Below are positions 7,044 through 12,479 of a stretch of DNA of 12,479 nucleotides, one piece after another. Made by a program: the position numbers and the translations under genes. This stretch comes from Rhodoferax sp. OV413 (GTDB lineage: Bacteria > Pseudomonadota > Gammaproteobacteria > Burkholderiales > Burkholderiaceae_C). Each line of letters begins with the position of its first letter. Within the stretch, counting starts at the first letter, position 1. The notes under the pieces were generated by a model. It saw nothing but the letters and a program-made list of their open reading frames with translations. It made no database searches and was not told where the DNA came from. The stretch spans positions 1 to 12,479 of the forward strand of contig CAMATS010000032.1 of assembly GCA_945861195.1 (NCBI GenBank), written 5' to 3'.

Positions 7044-8491
7044 ATATTCAACGCTTTACCGCATCCACCTCGCGCCAGGCGCTGGCCAAGGCGCGCATGG
7101 CCTTTGGCGACGAAACCCTTATTTTGGCGAACCGCAGCACCGACGAGGGCGTGGAGGTTTTAGCCACGGGCGAGAGCACGCTGGCGCTTGAGCAGCGCCG
7201 GCTCGCACCCCAAGCTCGCCCAGCATCGTTTTCGAATCGGGTGCGCGACCAGTTCCCAGAAGAACTGCGGCGCGAGCCGGGCGACAACGATCGCGATGCG
7301 CAGGAGCAGGTCGAAGACGATGCTGCCCGCCTGGCCATGAGCACCCTGTCGTTTCAGGACTATGTGCGCGACAGAATGCTGCGCCGCCGCCAAGAGGCCT
7401 TGAGCGGTCTGCCAGACAGCGGCGCCACAGACCGCCCCCGGCAAAAACCCAAGCCAGTGCTGCCTAGCCCGGCCAGCCCGCCAGCCACAGCCAAACCCAA
7501 CCGGGCCGAGCTGGCGGCTCCGGCCAAGCCGGTCTTGGCGCGAAGCAGTACCGACAGCTTGGTCGATGAGTTTCACGCCATGAAGGCGCTGATTGAGGAC
7601 CGCTTCAACACACTGACCTGGCTGGGCCAGGCACGCCACAACCCGATCCAGTCAAGCCTGATGCTCAAGCTGATTCGGGCTGGTTTTTCACCGCTGCTGG
7701 CGCGCACTATTTTGGAGCGCATGCCCGAGGGCGTGGGGGCAGCAGAGTCGATGCGCTGGGTGATGGCGATCCTTGAGCGCAACCTGCGCACCGATGCACG
7801 CAGCAAACCCCTGCTTGAAGAGGGCGGCGTGTTTGCCCTGGTGGGTGCTACCGGCGTAGGCAAGACCACCACGGCCGCCAAGTTGGCCGGCCTGTGTGCC
7901 CGGGCTCAGGGCGCGGCCAGCGTTGGGCTGATCACGCTTGACACCTACCGGGTCGGTGCCCACGAGCAGTTGCGTGCATTTGGCCGCACGATGGGGGTGG
8001 TGGCGCATTTGGCGCATGACCAGGCCGCGCTACAAGATTTGCTGGGCCTGCTGGCGAACAAAAAATTGGTGCTGATTGACACCACCGGCCTGGCCCCGAG
8101 CGATCCGCGCAAGCAAGACATGCTCAAGGTGCTCGAACTGCCGGGGGTGAACCGCTTGCTGGTGCTCAACGCGGGCGGCCAGGGCGACGCGATCGACAAT
8201 GTGGTGAGCTCGTTCAAGGGCGCCGGGGTGCAGCAGGCCCTGCTCACCAAGCTCGACGAGGCAGCCAAACTCGGCCCGGTGCTGGATGCGGCGATTCGCC
8301 ACCAGCTGCTGCTGCGCGGCCTCACCATGGGGCAAAAAGTGCCCGAGGACTGGGCCCGTGCGGATGCCGCCAATTTGGTGCGCATGTCGATGCGCTCGCC
8401 CAGCAAGTCGGCCTTTGACCCGAGCGCCGCTGACCTGGGTTTTTTCTATTCGCAGCCCCTGCCTGGCCAACCAGGGGCGCTGCATGCTTGA
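7040..8491 (+). CDS. flhF: Flagellar biosynthesis GTPase FlhF (SRP-type)
   Basis: A 483-aa protein. The N-terminal segment MNIQRFTASTSRQALAKARMAFGDETLILANR (1-32) is the typical FlhF B-domain start. A long charged and Pro/Ala-rich linker spans about 50-170. An N-domain-like helical region (about 175-255) leads into the SRP-type G domain: P-loop GATGVGKT (269-276), DTYRVGAHEQLRAF (301-314), DTTG (347-350, usually DTAG or similar), and TKLD (403-406) for guanine recognition. Known role: a membrane-associated GTPase that sets the place and number of flagella, mainly in polar flagellates, and normally works with the ATPase FlhG. No flhG follows here. The C-terminus (GFFYSQPLPGQPGALHA) overlaps a short ORF that leads into fliA. 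An AAAGGCG lies shortly before the start. Confidence 0.94.
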   Translation: MNIQRFTASTSRQALAKARMAFGDETLILANRSTDEGVEVLATGESTLALEQRRLAPQARPASFSNRVRDQFPEELRREPGDNDRDAQEQVEDDAARLAMSTLSFQDYVRDRMLRRRQEALSGLPDSGATDRPRQKPKPVLPSPASPPATAKPNRAELAAPAKPVLARSSTDSLVDEFHAMKALIEDRFNTLTWLGQARHNPIQSSLMLKLIRAGFSPLLARTILERMPEGVGAAESMRWVMAILERNLRTDARSKPLLEEGGVFALVGATGVGKTTTAAKLAGLCARAQGAASVGLITLDTYRVGAHEQLRAFGRTMGVVAHLAHDQAALQDLLGLLANKKLVLIDTTGLAPSDPRKQDMLKVLELPGVNRLLVLNAGGQGDAIDNVVSSFKGAGVQQALLTKLDEAAKLGPVLDAAIRHQLLLRGLTMGQKVPEDWARADAANLVRMSMRSPSKSAFDPSAADLGFFYSQPLPGQPGALHA

Positions 8492-8591
8492 CGATCTGAC
8501 CCACCCGGGCACTGGGCTGCGGGGTCTGGCCGTGCAGGCCGCAACCCGGCCGCTCAAGGATTTGTCTGGAGCGCACCATGTACACGGCTAA
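8484..8591 (+). pseudogene. 35-codon ORF bridging flhF and fliA, possible flhG remnant or coupling ORF
   Basis: This ORF starts with ATGCTTGA, overlapping the flhF stop, and ends 14 bases inside fliA. It encodes MLDDLTHPGTGLRGLAVQAA followed by 15 more residues. FlhG/FleN proteins usually begin with a short leader containing DQAxGLR before the P-loop; here TGLRGL sits at about the expected position, but there is no DQA and no Walker motif follows. It may be what is left of flhG after a deletion, or simply a coupling ORF that carries ribosomes to the fliA start. The gene is not established and the resemblance is weak. Confidence 0.3.
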
Positions 8592-9294
8592 AGGCCAGCT
8601 TGACCGCAATGCGCTGATCCGTCAGTACCAGCCGCTGGTGCACCGCCTGGCCCACCACATGATGGCCAAGCTGCCGGCCAGTGTGGAGGTTGATGACCTG
8701 ATCCAGGTCGGGCTGATCGGCCTGTCCGAGGCCTTGAGTCGCTACGAAACCGGCCAGGGCGCGCAATTCGAGACCTTTGCCACGCAGCGCATCCGGGGGG
8801 CCATGCTCGACGAGCTGCGCGAGAACGACTGGATGTCACGCGGCTCGCGCAAGAACCAAAAAGACATTGAGCAGGCCTTGCGCCGGCTCGAACACCGGCT
8901 TGGCCGCAGCCCCATAGAGAGCGAGATTGCAGCCGAATTGGGGCTCAGCCTGAGCGACTACCAAAGCCTGCTGGGCAAGGTGCGCGGAACCCAACTGATC
9001 TACCTGGAAGACATGGGCCGCAGCAGCGAAGGTGACGATGGTTTTTTGGACCGTCATGTGGCCGACCACGATGCCGACCCCCTGAACCTGCTGGGTGACC
9101 AGCGCCTGCGCCAGGCCCTGGTCACGGCCATCAAGACCCTGCCTGAGCGGGAGCAATTTGTCATGAGCATGTACTACGAGCAGGACATGAACCTGAAAGA
9201 AATCGCAGCCGTGCTCAACATCACCGAGTCACGCGTGTGCCAGCTGCACAGCCAGTCGGTGGCGAGATTGCGCGCCAAAATGCGCGCCCATTAA
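8578..9294 (+). CDS. fliA: Flagellar RNA polymerase sigma-28 factor FliA
   Basis: A 238-aa protein, the usual FliA length. Region 2 (about 14-85) has YQPLVHRLAHHMMAKLPASVEVDDLIQVGLIGLSEA and FETFATQRIRGAMLDELRENDW, the conserved core-binding and -10-recognition part of sigma-28. Region 3 (about 92-135) has ALRRLEHRLGRSPIESEIAAELGLS. Region 4 (about 176-236) has LPEREQFVMSMYYEQDMNLKEIAAVLNITESRVCQLHSQSVARL, the -35-binding helix-turn-helix. Known role: directs transcription of late flagellar and chemotaxis genes and is held by anti-sigma FlgM until the hook is complete. GGAG sits 6 bases before the ATG. It is the last flagellar gene of the cluster in this window; no chemotaxis genes or flhDC follow. 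Confidence 0.95.
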   Translation: MYTAKGQLDRNALIRQYQPLVHRLAHHMMAKLPASVEVDDLIQVGLIGLSEALSRYETGQGAQFETFATQRIRGAMLDELRENDWMSRGSRKNQKDIEQALRRLEHRLGRSPIESEIAAELGLSLSDYQSLLGKVRGTQLIYLEDMGRSSEGDDGFLDRHVADHDADPLNLLGDQRLRQALVTAIKTLPEREQFVMSMYYEQDMNLKEIAAVLNITESRVCQLHSQSVARLRAKMRAH

Positions 9295-9329
9295 GCCAGC
9301 ATAGCGACCCCCGGGCGCTTGCGGGAGCC

Positions 9330-9357
9330 AAGCCCGAGCTGACAAAATTTCGGGCTT
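9330..9357 (+). terminator. Likely rho-independent-like terminator after fliA
   Basis: An 8-bp perfect stem, AAGCCCGA (9330-9337) and TCGGGCTT (9350-9357), has a 12-base loop, followed by a T-rich but interrupted stretch (TGTGCTTTGCTTG). It lies 36 bases after the fliA stop, as expected for the end of the flagellar transcript. The imperfect T tract keeps this at moderate confidence. It also marks the last base pairs that clearly belong to the flagellar block. Confidence 0.5.
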
Positions 9358-9415
9358 TGTGCTTTGCTTGCCAGCACAATCGAGTCGATAACTTCTGTGT
9401 ACTTAACTAGTATTT

Positions 9416-9532
9416 ATGTCTGCCAAACCAAAACCCACAACCCGCGCCCCCGAGCGCACGCTGCTATATCAAAAGCGGCTGCGTTACTTCACAAACCTCT
9501 ACAGCCTGATGCACGCCGGCGTGCTGTTTTAA
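9416..9532 (+). pseudogene. Orphan 38-codon ORF, possible truncated gene
   Basis: ATG at 9416 opens a frame reading MSAKPKPTTRAPERTLLYQKRLRYFTNLYSLMHAGVLF and ending in TAA at 9530-9532. There is no Shine-Dalgarno. The start (basic, Pro/Thr-rich) and the FxxLYSLMHAGV end look like the beginning of a longer protein cut off at a junction; the last part vaguely recalls the start of T2SF/PilC-type domains (FxxxLxxLxxAGV), but this is too short to assign. It lies between the fliA terminator and the toxin-antitoxin promoter, in the 306-base gap 9295-9600, which otherwise holds only those two elements. Confidence 0.25.
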
Positions 9533-9549
9533 TCGGCACCATAAGATGA

Positions 9550-9600
9550 TTGTAATACGGACAATGGCCGTATAATTAAATCTTAATTTTTGGAGTCGCC
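9550..9600 (+). promoter_or_regulatory. Promoter, operator palindrome and ribosome binding site of the DUF1778-GNAT operon
   Basis: A perfect TATAAT (9571-9576) follows TTGTAA (9550-9555) at a short 15-base spacing. A palindrome, ATACGG (9555-9560) and CCGTAT (9568-9573) with a 7-base centre, covers the spacer and the first bases of the -10. This is where an autorepressing antitoxin would block RNA polymerase. GGAG (9592-9595) lies 5 bases before the antitoxin ATG. Autoregulation is inferred from the known behaviour of ribbon-helix-helix DUF1778 antitoxins; the palindrome itself is directly visible. Confidence 0.6.
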
Positions 9601-9885
9601 ATGAATACAGCCACGCTCAAGCAAGCCCGCATGGAGCTCAAAACCACCGAAGACATCAAAGATATGATTTCCCAGGCCGCCGCCCTGCTCGGCCTGGATT
9701 CGACCTCTTTTGTATTAGGCTTGGCAGCCGAGAAAGCGCGCGAAGTGCTGTCCAAGCACTCGGTCATCAAGCTCAGTATTGAAGGGCAAAAACGCTTTGC
9801 CGAGTTGTCCAAGAACCCGCCACCACCTACTACAGCCATGAAAAAGCTCAAGAATTTGCCTGACTTCGTACAGCGCGCGTCATGA
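9601..9885 (+). CDS. DUF1778 ribbon-helix-helix antitoxin (TacA-like)
   Basis: A 94-aa protein. Residues about 8-50 (ARMELKTTEDIKDMISQAAALLGLDSTSFVLGLAAEKAREVL) match the DUF1778 pattern xLxLRxTxExKxxIxxAAxLxGxSxSxFVxxAAxxxAxxVL, a ribbon-helix-helix DNA-binding domain. The C-terminal tail (LSIEGQKRFAELSKNPPPPTTAMKKL) corresponds to the segment that wraps around and masks the GNAT partner in TacA/AtaR-type antitoxins. Known role: neutralises the acetyltransferase toxin and represses the shared promoter. It overlaps the toxin gene by ATGA, and GGAG 5 bases before the ATG supports the start. The N-terminal beta strand ARMELK is less typical (often RLDIRL), but the remainder is clear. Confidence 0.85.
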   Translation: MNTATLKQARMELKTTEDIKDMISQAAALLGLDSTSFVLGLAAEKAREVLSKHSVIKLSIEGQKRFAELSKNPPPPTTAMKKLKNLPDFVQRAS

Positions 9886-10388
9886 GTTTTGATCTGGGTG
9901 TTTATGACCCAGGTAAAACCTACTTCGAGCAAAAGAAATTTGACTGTGAACATGCAGTCATTAACAAGTTCGTCAGCGGCAGCCTGAAGCAGCAGGTCAA
10001 AAAAAACACCAGCGTCGCCTACGTTCTGACAGACCCGGCAGCCAACGACCGTTTCATCGGATTTTTTACGCTCGTCATGTCTTGCATCGACAACGCTGCA
10101 CTGGCGCCGTTCGCATCGTCGTTACCCAGTCAGGTGCCCTGTGTTCGGCTGGTGATGCTGGGCGTAGACAAAGCCCACAAGGGCAAAAACTTGGGGCTAA
10201 GACTTCTCAAGCATGCACTGACGAAAACAAAAGAATCCGCTCGCACCTTGGGTTGCAGAGGCCTTTATCTGGATGCTGATCCTGGCGCGGTTGCTTTTTA
10301 TACAAAATTCGGTTTTGTTGCACTAGAAAAGCCCGCCCATGCTGGCGGCTCAACCCCGATGTTTCTTTTTCTCGAATCTTTCTTTTGA
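9882..10388 (+). CDS. GNAT acetyltransferase toxin (TacT/AtaT-like)
   Basis: A 168-aa GNAT protein. It shows the toxin-type N-terminus FDCEHAVINKFVSGSLKQQVKKNTSVAYVL (20-49), then a strand with FIGFFTLV (58-65), VRLVMLGVDKAHKGKNLGLRLLKHAL (88-113), and LYLDADPGAVAFYTKFGF (128-145). Tyr140 is at the place of the catalytic tyrosine of TacT-type toxins. Known role: such enzymes acetylate the amino group of charged aminoacyl-tRNAs and stop translation. The acetyl-CoA loop, normally Q/R-x-x-G-x-G, reads KGKNLG here (100-105), with Asn103 in place of the first glycine. Base composition is visibly less GC-rich than in the flagellar genes. It is translationally coupled to the antitoxin by ATGA. Whether it is still active is open. 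Confidence 0.82.
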   Translation: MSFDLGVYDPGKTYFEQKKFDCEHAVINKFVSGSLKQQVKKNTSVAYVLTDPAANDRFIGFFTLVMSCIDNAALAPFASSLPSQVPCVRLVMLGVDKAHKGKNLGLRLLKHALTKTKESARTLGCRGLYLDADPGAVAFYTKFGFVALEKPAHAGGSTPMFLFLESFF

Positions 10389-10540
10389 CCGCGCCAAAAG
10401 CATCGCTTGCGGGAATTCCAAAAAAACGAGGGGGTTTTACCAGCCAGCCAGACGCCAGCAGCAGCGGTTTGAGTGCAGGTTTGGCCAACGCCGAGTGTTT
10501 CGTCAGTTGCGCCATTGGCCGCATGGCCTGATGGACGGTT

Positions 10541-10568
10541 GTAGCTGCCAATGAGAGCTGGTGGCTAC
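10541..10568 (+). terminator. Stem-loop between convergent GNAT and hipA genes
   Basis: GTAGCTGCCA (10541-10550) and TGGTGGCTAC (10559-10568) form a 10-bp stem with two G-U pairs and an 8-base loop in plus-strand RNA; in minus-strand RNA the same bases give two mismatches. It lies about 150 bases after the GNAT stop and overlaps the hipA stop codon. There is no T run, so it is only a possible end for the toxin transcript. The remainder of the gap 10389-10540 has a short palindrome GGAATTCC but no gene I can support. Confidence 0.3.
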
Positions 10569-11860
10569 TTGGCAAAAGGGCTGCGTCGCCGAGGGGACTT
10601 GGCAGGCTGCGCGTAGTCTGCAGGATGAAAGCTGCGTCTTTGGTCATGCAGTTGATCACCATCTATGCGCAAAGCCAAGCTGCTGATGTCGGCGTCCGTC
10701 ACGCCGCACGCTGCGAAGTGCTTGCGCCAACCGTCAACGACCGAAATAACGCGCACGACTTGTGCAGCAGCCTGCGCTGATGTGTATCCGAAAAGCTCAC
10801 TCTGCGACATGGCATTGGAGAGCGTTGAATCGCGTTGGTCTGCGCCTACGATGAACTCCTGAAATCCTTGCCCTGAGTTGGTGGTCAGCACATCGTATGC
10901 CGGTGCCAGGCGATATTTGCCCTGGCGTGTGGGTGAGACAACCAGCAGCGCATGGTTCTTCTCGTGATCATCGGTGTTGTCGATAAGAATATTGAACACC
11001 ATGCGCCGAAAGAGTTCTTGCATGTCGAGTAGGTTGGCGTCGTTTTGCGCCACACCGGCACGCCGCAACAATTGCGCCAGGTGCGGGTAGCCAAACTCTG
11101 GCTCCCCCCCTGCGACTGCCTCGGCCCGCAAAGCAGTGCCCGCCGAAATGCAATGGATGCGCCTCTCGCCGTTGCGGTCGAAACGGCGTACCGCCAACGC
11201 GTTTTCACCAACGAGCGGCACCACTTGGGTCTGTGCCACGGTGATGCCAGCCAATGCAGCCAGTGTCATTGAAGCATGCTCGACCAGCGGAACATCGATG
11301 GGTTCATTGTTGAAGAACTTGATGACCCACTGCTCACCGGCAATTTCAATGAGTGCCTTGGGTTTAGCCCCACCGAAACTGCCGCCAGCGCTCAGCATCT
11401 GTCGCTCGACCTCGTTGACAGGCTCCTTGTCACTGACCTTGTGGACGACTTGACTTAACTGCTGCGCATGCGCCAGTCGCGGCAGCGGGTTCTTGGCGCA
11501 CGGGGTGTAGGCGCCGGCCGAAGTCGAGACGCCCAGGGCGCCGAAGCGGTCATCGCCCGCGTAGTACAAATACTCCATGATGGACAGGCGCGCTGGCTTG
11601 TCCAGATATTGGATAACCCGCTCGCCCCATCGGTCGGGTCGCGCATCGTCAACCGCACCAACAGCCATGCCTGTCCACCGCGGCAATTGTTCGATGTCGA
11701 CAAGCAGCAAATCTTCGCTGAGCGGAAAACCGCTGTTCAGCCATTCGGCGCCATATTCAAGTGAGACGCCCTTGCCAGCATTGACTAAGCGCAACTGGCC
11801 AACCCAGCGTGGCGCAGTTGGGTCCGAGAGAAACCACAAGTAGAGCTCGTCTTGTCTCAT
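10565..11860 (-). CDS. hipA: HipA-family serine/threonine kinase toxin
   Basis: A 431-aa protein, the usual length. I start at the ATG at 11858-11860 (MRQDELYLWFLSD), which overlaps the upstream XRE stop by ATGA; the frame extends further, but that part is a shadow of the XRE gene. The N-terminal couple_hipA-type domain covers about 1-115 (WVGQL, FPLSEDLLLV, ARPDRWGERV). The kinase core follows: Gly-rich loop SAGGSFGGAKPKALI (157-171), ATP lysine Lys181 (WVIKFF), catalytic TDDHEKN (296-302, Asp297), and LAPAYDVL (318-325, Asp323) for metal. All catalytic motifs seem present. Known role: HipA of E. coli phosphorylates glutamyl-tRNA synthetase and causes persistence; targets differ between homologues. 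The C-terminus ends in a basic tail (SPRRRSPFAK). Confidence 0.88.
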   Translation of the reverse strand: MRQDELYLWFLSDPTAPRWVGQLRLVNAGKGVSLEYGAEWLNSGFPLSEDLLLVDIEQLPRWTGMAVGAVDDARPDRWGERVIQYLDKPARLSIMEYLYYAGDDRFGALGVSTSAGAYTPCAKNPLPRLAHAQQLSQVVHKVSDKEPVNEVERQMLSAGGSFGGAKPKALIEIAGEQWVIKFFNNEPIDVPLVEHASMTLAALAGITVAQTQVVPLVGENALAVRRFDRNGERRIHCISAGTALRAEAVAGGEPEFGYPHLAQLLRRAGVAQNDANLLDMQELFRRMVFNILIDNTDDHEKNHALLVVSPTRQGKYRLAPAYDVLTTNSGQGFQEFIVGADQRDSTLSNAMSQSELFGYTSAQAAAQVVRVISVVDGWRKHFAACGVTDADISSLALRIDGDQLHDQRRSFHPADYAQPAKSPRRRSPFAK

Positions 11861-12225
11861 GGGCTTTGTTTGCTGCGTGCCAGTTTTGCCTTGGCCGTGG
11901 CGCGCAATCGATCTTGGCCTAGGCTTTGCGCTTGGCGCACATTGAGTTCGAGCGCGCCCCGGTCTTCGCTGGGTGCAGCCAAGCCAGACAGTGCTGCATC
12001 GCGGCCAATGAGCCACAGTGCGGTAGCCAGAACCCCCAGACTCACACTGGGCTCACCCGCCTCCAGGCGCACAAGCGTTGGAACGCTTACCCCGATGCGT
12101 TTGGCCCAGGTCTTGAGCGATTCTTTGCGGCGAAGCCTGGCGACTGCCAGATCTGCCCCAAGCTGCGCCAGCGCGGCCAAAGTCGATGGCGGCATTTGCG
12201 AAATAGCAGAAGATGACTTTGGCAT
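11857..12225 (-). CDS. XRE-family HTH antitoxin (HipB-like)
   Basis: A 122-aa protein with start at the ATG 12223-12225. A longer frame begins at a TTG at 12261, but that codon is part of the -35 box and is rejected. Residues about 22-78 form the Cro/C1-type helix-turn-helix, LGADLAVARLRRKESLKTWAKRIGVSVPTLVRLEAGEPSVSLGVLATAL. The C-terminal 45 residues are polar and rich in Arg/Lys/Gln (NVRQAQSLGQDRLRATAKAKLARSKQ) and may contact the partner. It directly precedes hipA with an ATGA overlap, so it is the likely antitoxin and autorepressor of the pair. There is no Shine-Dalgarno; the promoter position suggests a leaderless or near-leaderless message. The assignment to the HipB role rests on gene order and the fold. 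Confidence 0.82.
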   Translation of the reverse strand: MPKSSSAISQMPPSTLAALAQLGADLAVARLRRKESLKTWAKRIGVSVPTLVRLEAGEPSVSLGVLATALWLIGRDAALSGLAAPSEDRGALELNVRQAQSLGQDRLRATAKAKLARSKQSP

Positions 12226-12232
12226 AACATAT

Positions 12233-12261
12233 AGTTTATTAAAATTAGGCCATTCAGTCAA
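12233..12261 (-). promoter_or_regulatory. Promoter of the XRE-hipA operon
   Basis: On the minus strand TTGACT (12256-12261, five of six to consensus) is followed by exactly 17 bases and TAAACT (12233-12238, four of six). Purine/A-rich sequence lies just upstream (12262-12300) and could serve as an UP element. The expected start of transcription falls at about 12226, right at the ATG at 12225. The stretch is much more AT-rich than the genes beside it. Confidence 0.55.
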
Positions 12262-12317
12262 GTATATGTTTTCTTTTTTATGTTTTCTTCTTCTTGCTTG
12301 GCAACAATGTTCAACCT

Positions 12318-12334
12318 AGTTCACCTGGTGAGCT
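12318..12334. repeat. Short near-perfect palindrome upstream of the XRE-hipA promoter
   Basis: The sequence AGTTCACCTGGTGAGCT is an inverted repeat around 12326: 8-base arms with one mismatch, TCACC/GGTGA perfect. It lies about 57 bases upstream of the -35 box. It could be a regulator site or part of an inserted element end; nothing further supports either. Confidence 0.3.
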
Positions 12335-12371
12335 TTTGAGCCCGATAACGCCCAGTATCAAAAATTGACGC

Positions 12372-12473
12372 TCAACCTGAACACCGGCGAGCGGGCCTGC
12401 CATAGCTCATGCCGTCGTCGCGCAGCACGTTGCAGTAGTTCCAGAGCTTCTGGACGATGGTGGCTGAGTTCAT
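12372..12473 (-). pseudogene. hsdM: hsdM N-terminal remnant (type I restriction-modification methyltransferase)
   Basis: The minus strand reads MNSATIVQKLWNYCNVLRDD followed by GMSYG, then RPARRCSG and a stop: 33 codons in all. The first 25 residues match the conserved start of HsdM (IVxKLWNYCNVLRDDGxSYGDYVEQLTYLLFLKMADE in the family), but the homology ends abruptly after SYG at about base 12399. The rest of hsdM, a protein of around 500 residues, is not found in the following 12 kb. Known role of the intact protein: the DNA adenine methyltransferase subunit of a type I restriction-modification system. This fragment cannot work as a methyltransferase. Its upstream region lies beyond the window end. 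Confidence 0.8.
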
Positions 12474-12479
12474 GGGGTC

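Noticed and set aside
10389..10564. Gap between the GNAT gene and hipA as a possible small gene or RNA
   Set aside because: Only short open frames without ribosome binding sites and two weak stem-loops; no tRNA, CRISPR or riboswitch-like structure.
12226..12261. TTG start for the XRE protein, giving 12 more residues
   Set aside because: The TTG is part of the -35 hexamer of a well-spaced promoter, and the extra residues lack HTH-family similarity.
1..12479. CRISPR arrays, tRNA or rRNA genes, complete insertion sequences
   Set aside because: No regularly spaced direct repeats, cloverleaf-like segments, rRNA sequence or transposase gene were recognised by eye on either strand.

Overview
The window reads as a high-GC chromosome of a betaproteobacterium, most likely Comamonadaceae (Rhodoferax/Polaromonas/Acidovorax-like). 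This is inferred from the gene content, the flhB-flhA-flhF-fliA order, the MidA-family methyltransferase next to pterin genes, and the GC-rich codon use. No search was run.

Left block (1-3376). A tight minus-strand operon runs folM-like pteridine reductase, folB/folX-like aldolase, folB, ttcA (N-terminal part only; it leaves the window at base 1). Its genes overlap by 11 and 4 bases, then are separated by 16. Divergent from it on the plus strand are a MidA/NDUFAF7-family SAM methyltransferase and a 64-aa DUF2905 membrane protein. A 53-aa secreted peptide gene converges on DUF2905 from the minus strand and has its own promoter and a strong ribosome binding site.

Flagellar block (3793-9294). 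The plus-strand genes flhB, flhA and flhF overlap by ATGA junctions and are followed by fliA (sigma-28). They encode the two large export-gate membrane proteins, the SRP-type GTPase that places the flagellum, and the late-gene sigma factor. The flhG (fleN) gene often found between flhF and fliA is absent; only a 35-codon ORF bridges the two genes. FlhB carries NPSH instead of NPTH at its self-cleavage site.

Accessory block (about 9300-12479). After a terminator-like hairpin the sequence becomes less GC-rich and mosaic. It holds a 38-codon orphan ORF, a DUF1778/GNAT toxin-antitoxin pair (TacAT type) with a palindrome over its promoter, and a convergent XRE-HipA pair. A fragment of hsdM (type I restriction-modification) consists of about 25 recognisable N-terminal residues and then breaks off. 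This looks like a small defence/toxin-antitoxin island placed behind the flagellar operon. I did not find a clearly new multi-gene system. The most unusual points are the FlhB NPSH site, the missing flhG, the altered acetyl-CoA loop of the GNAT toxin, the probably leaderless hip operon and the pterin cluster.
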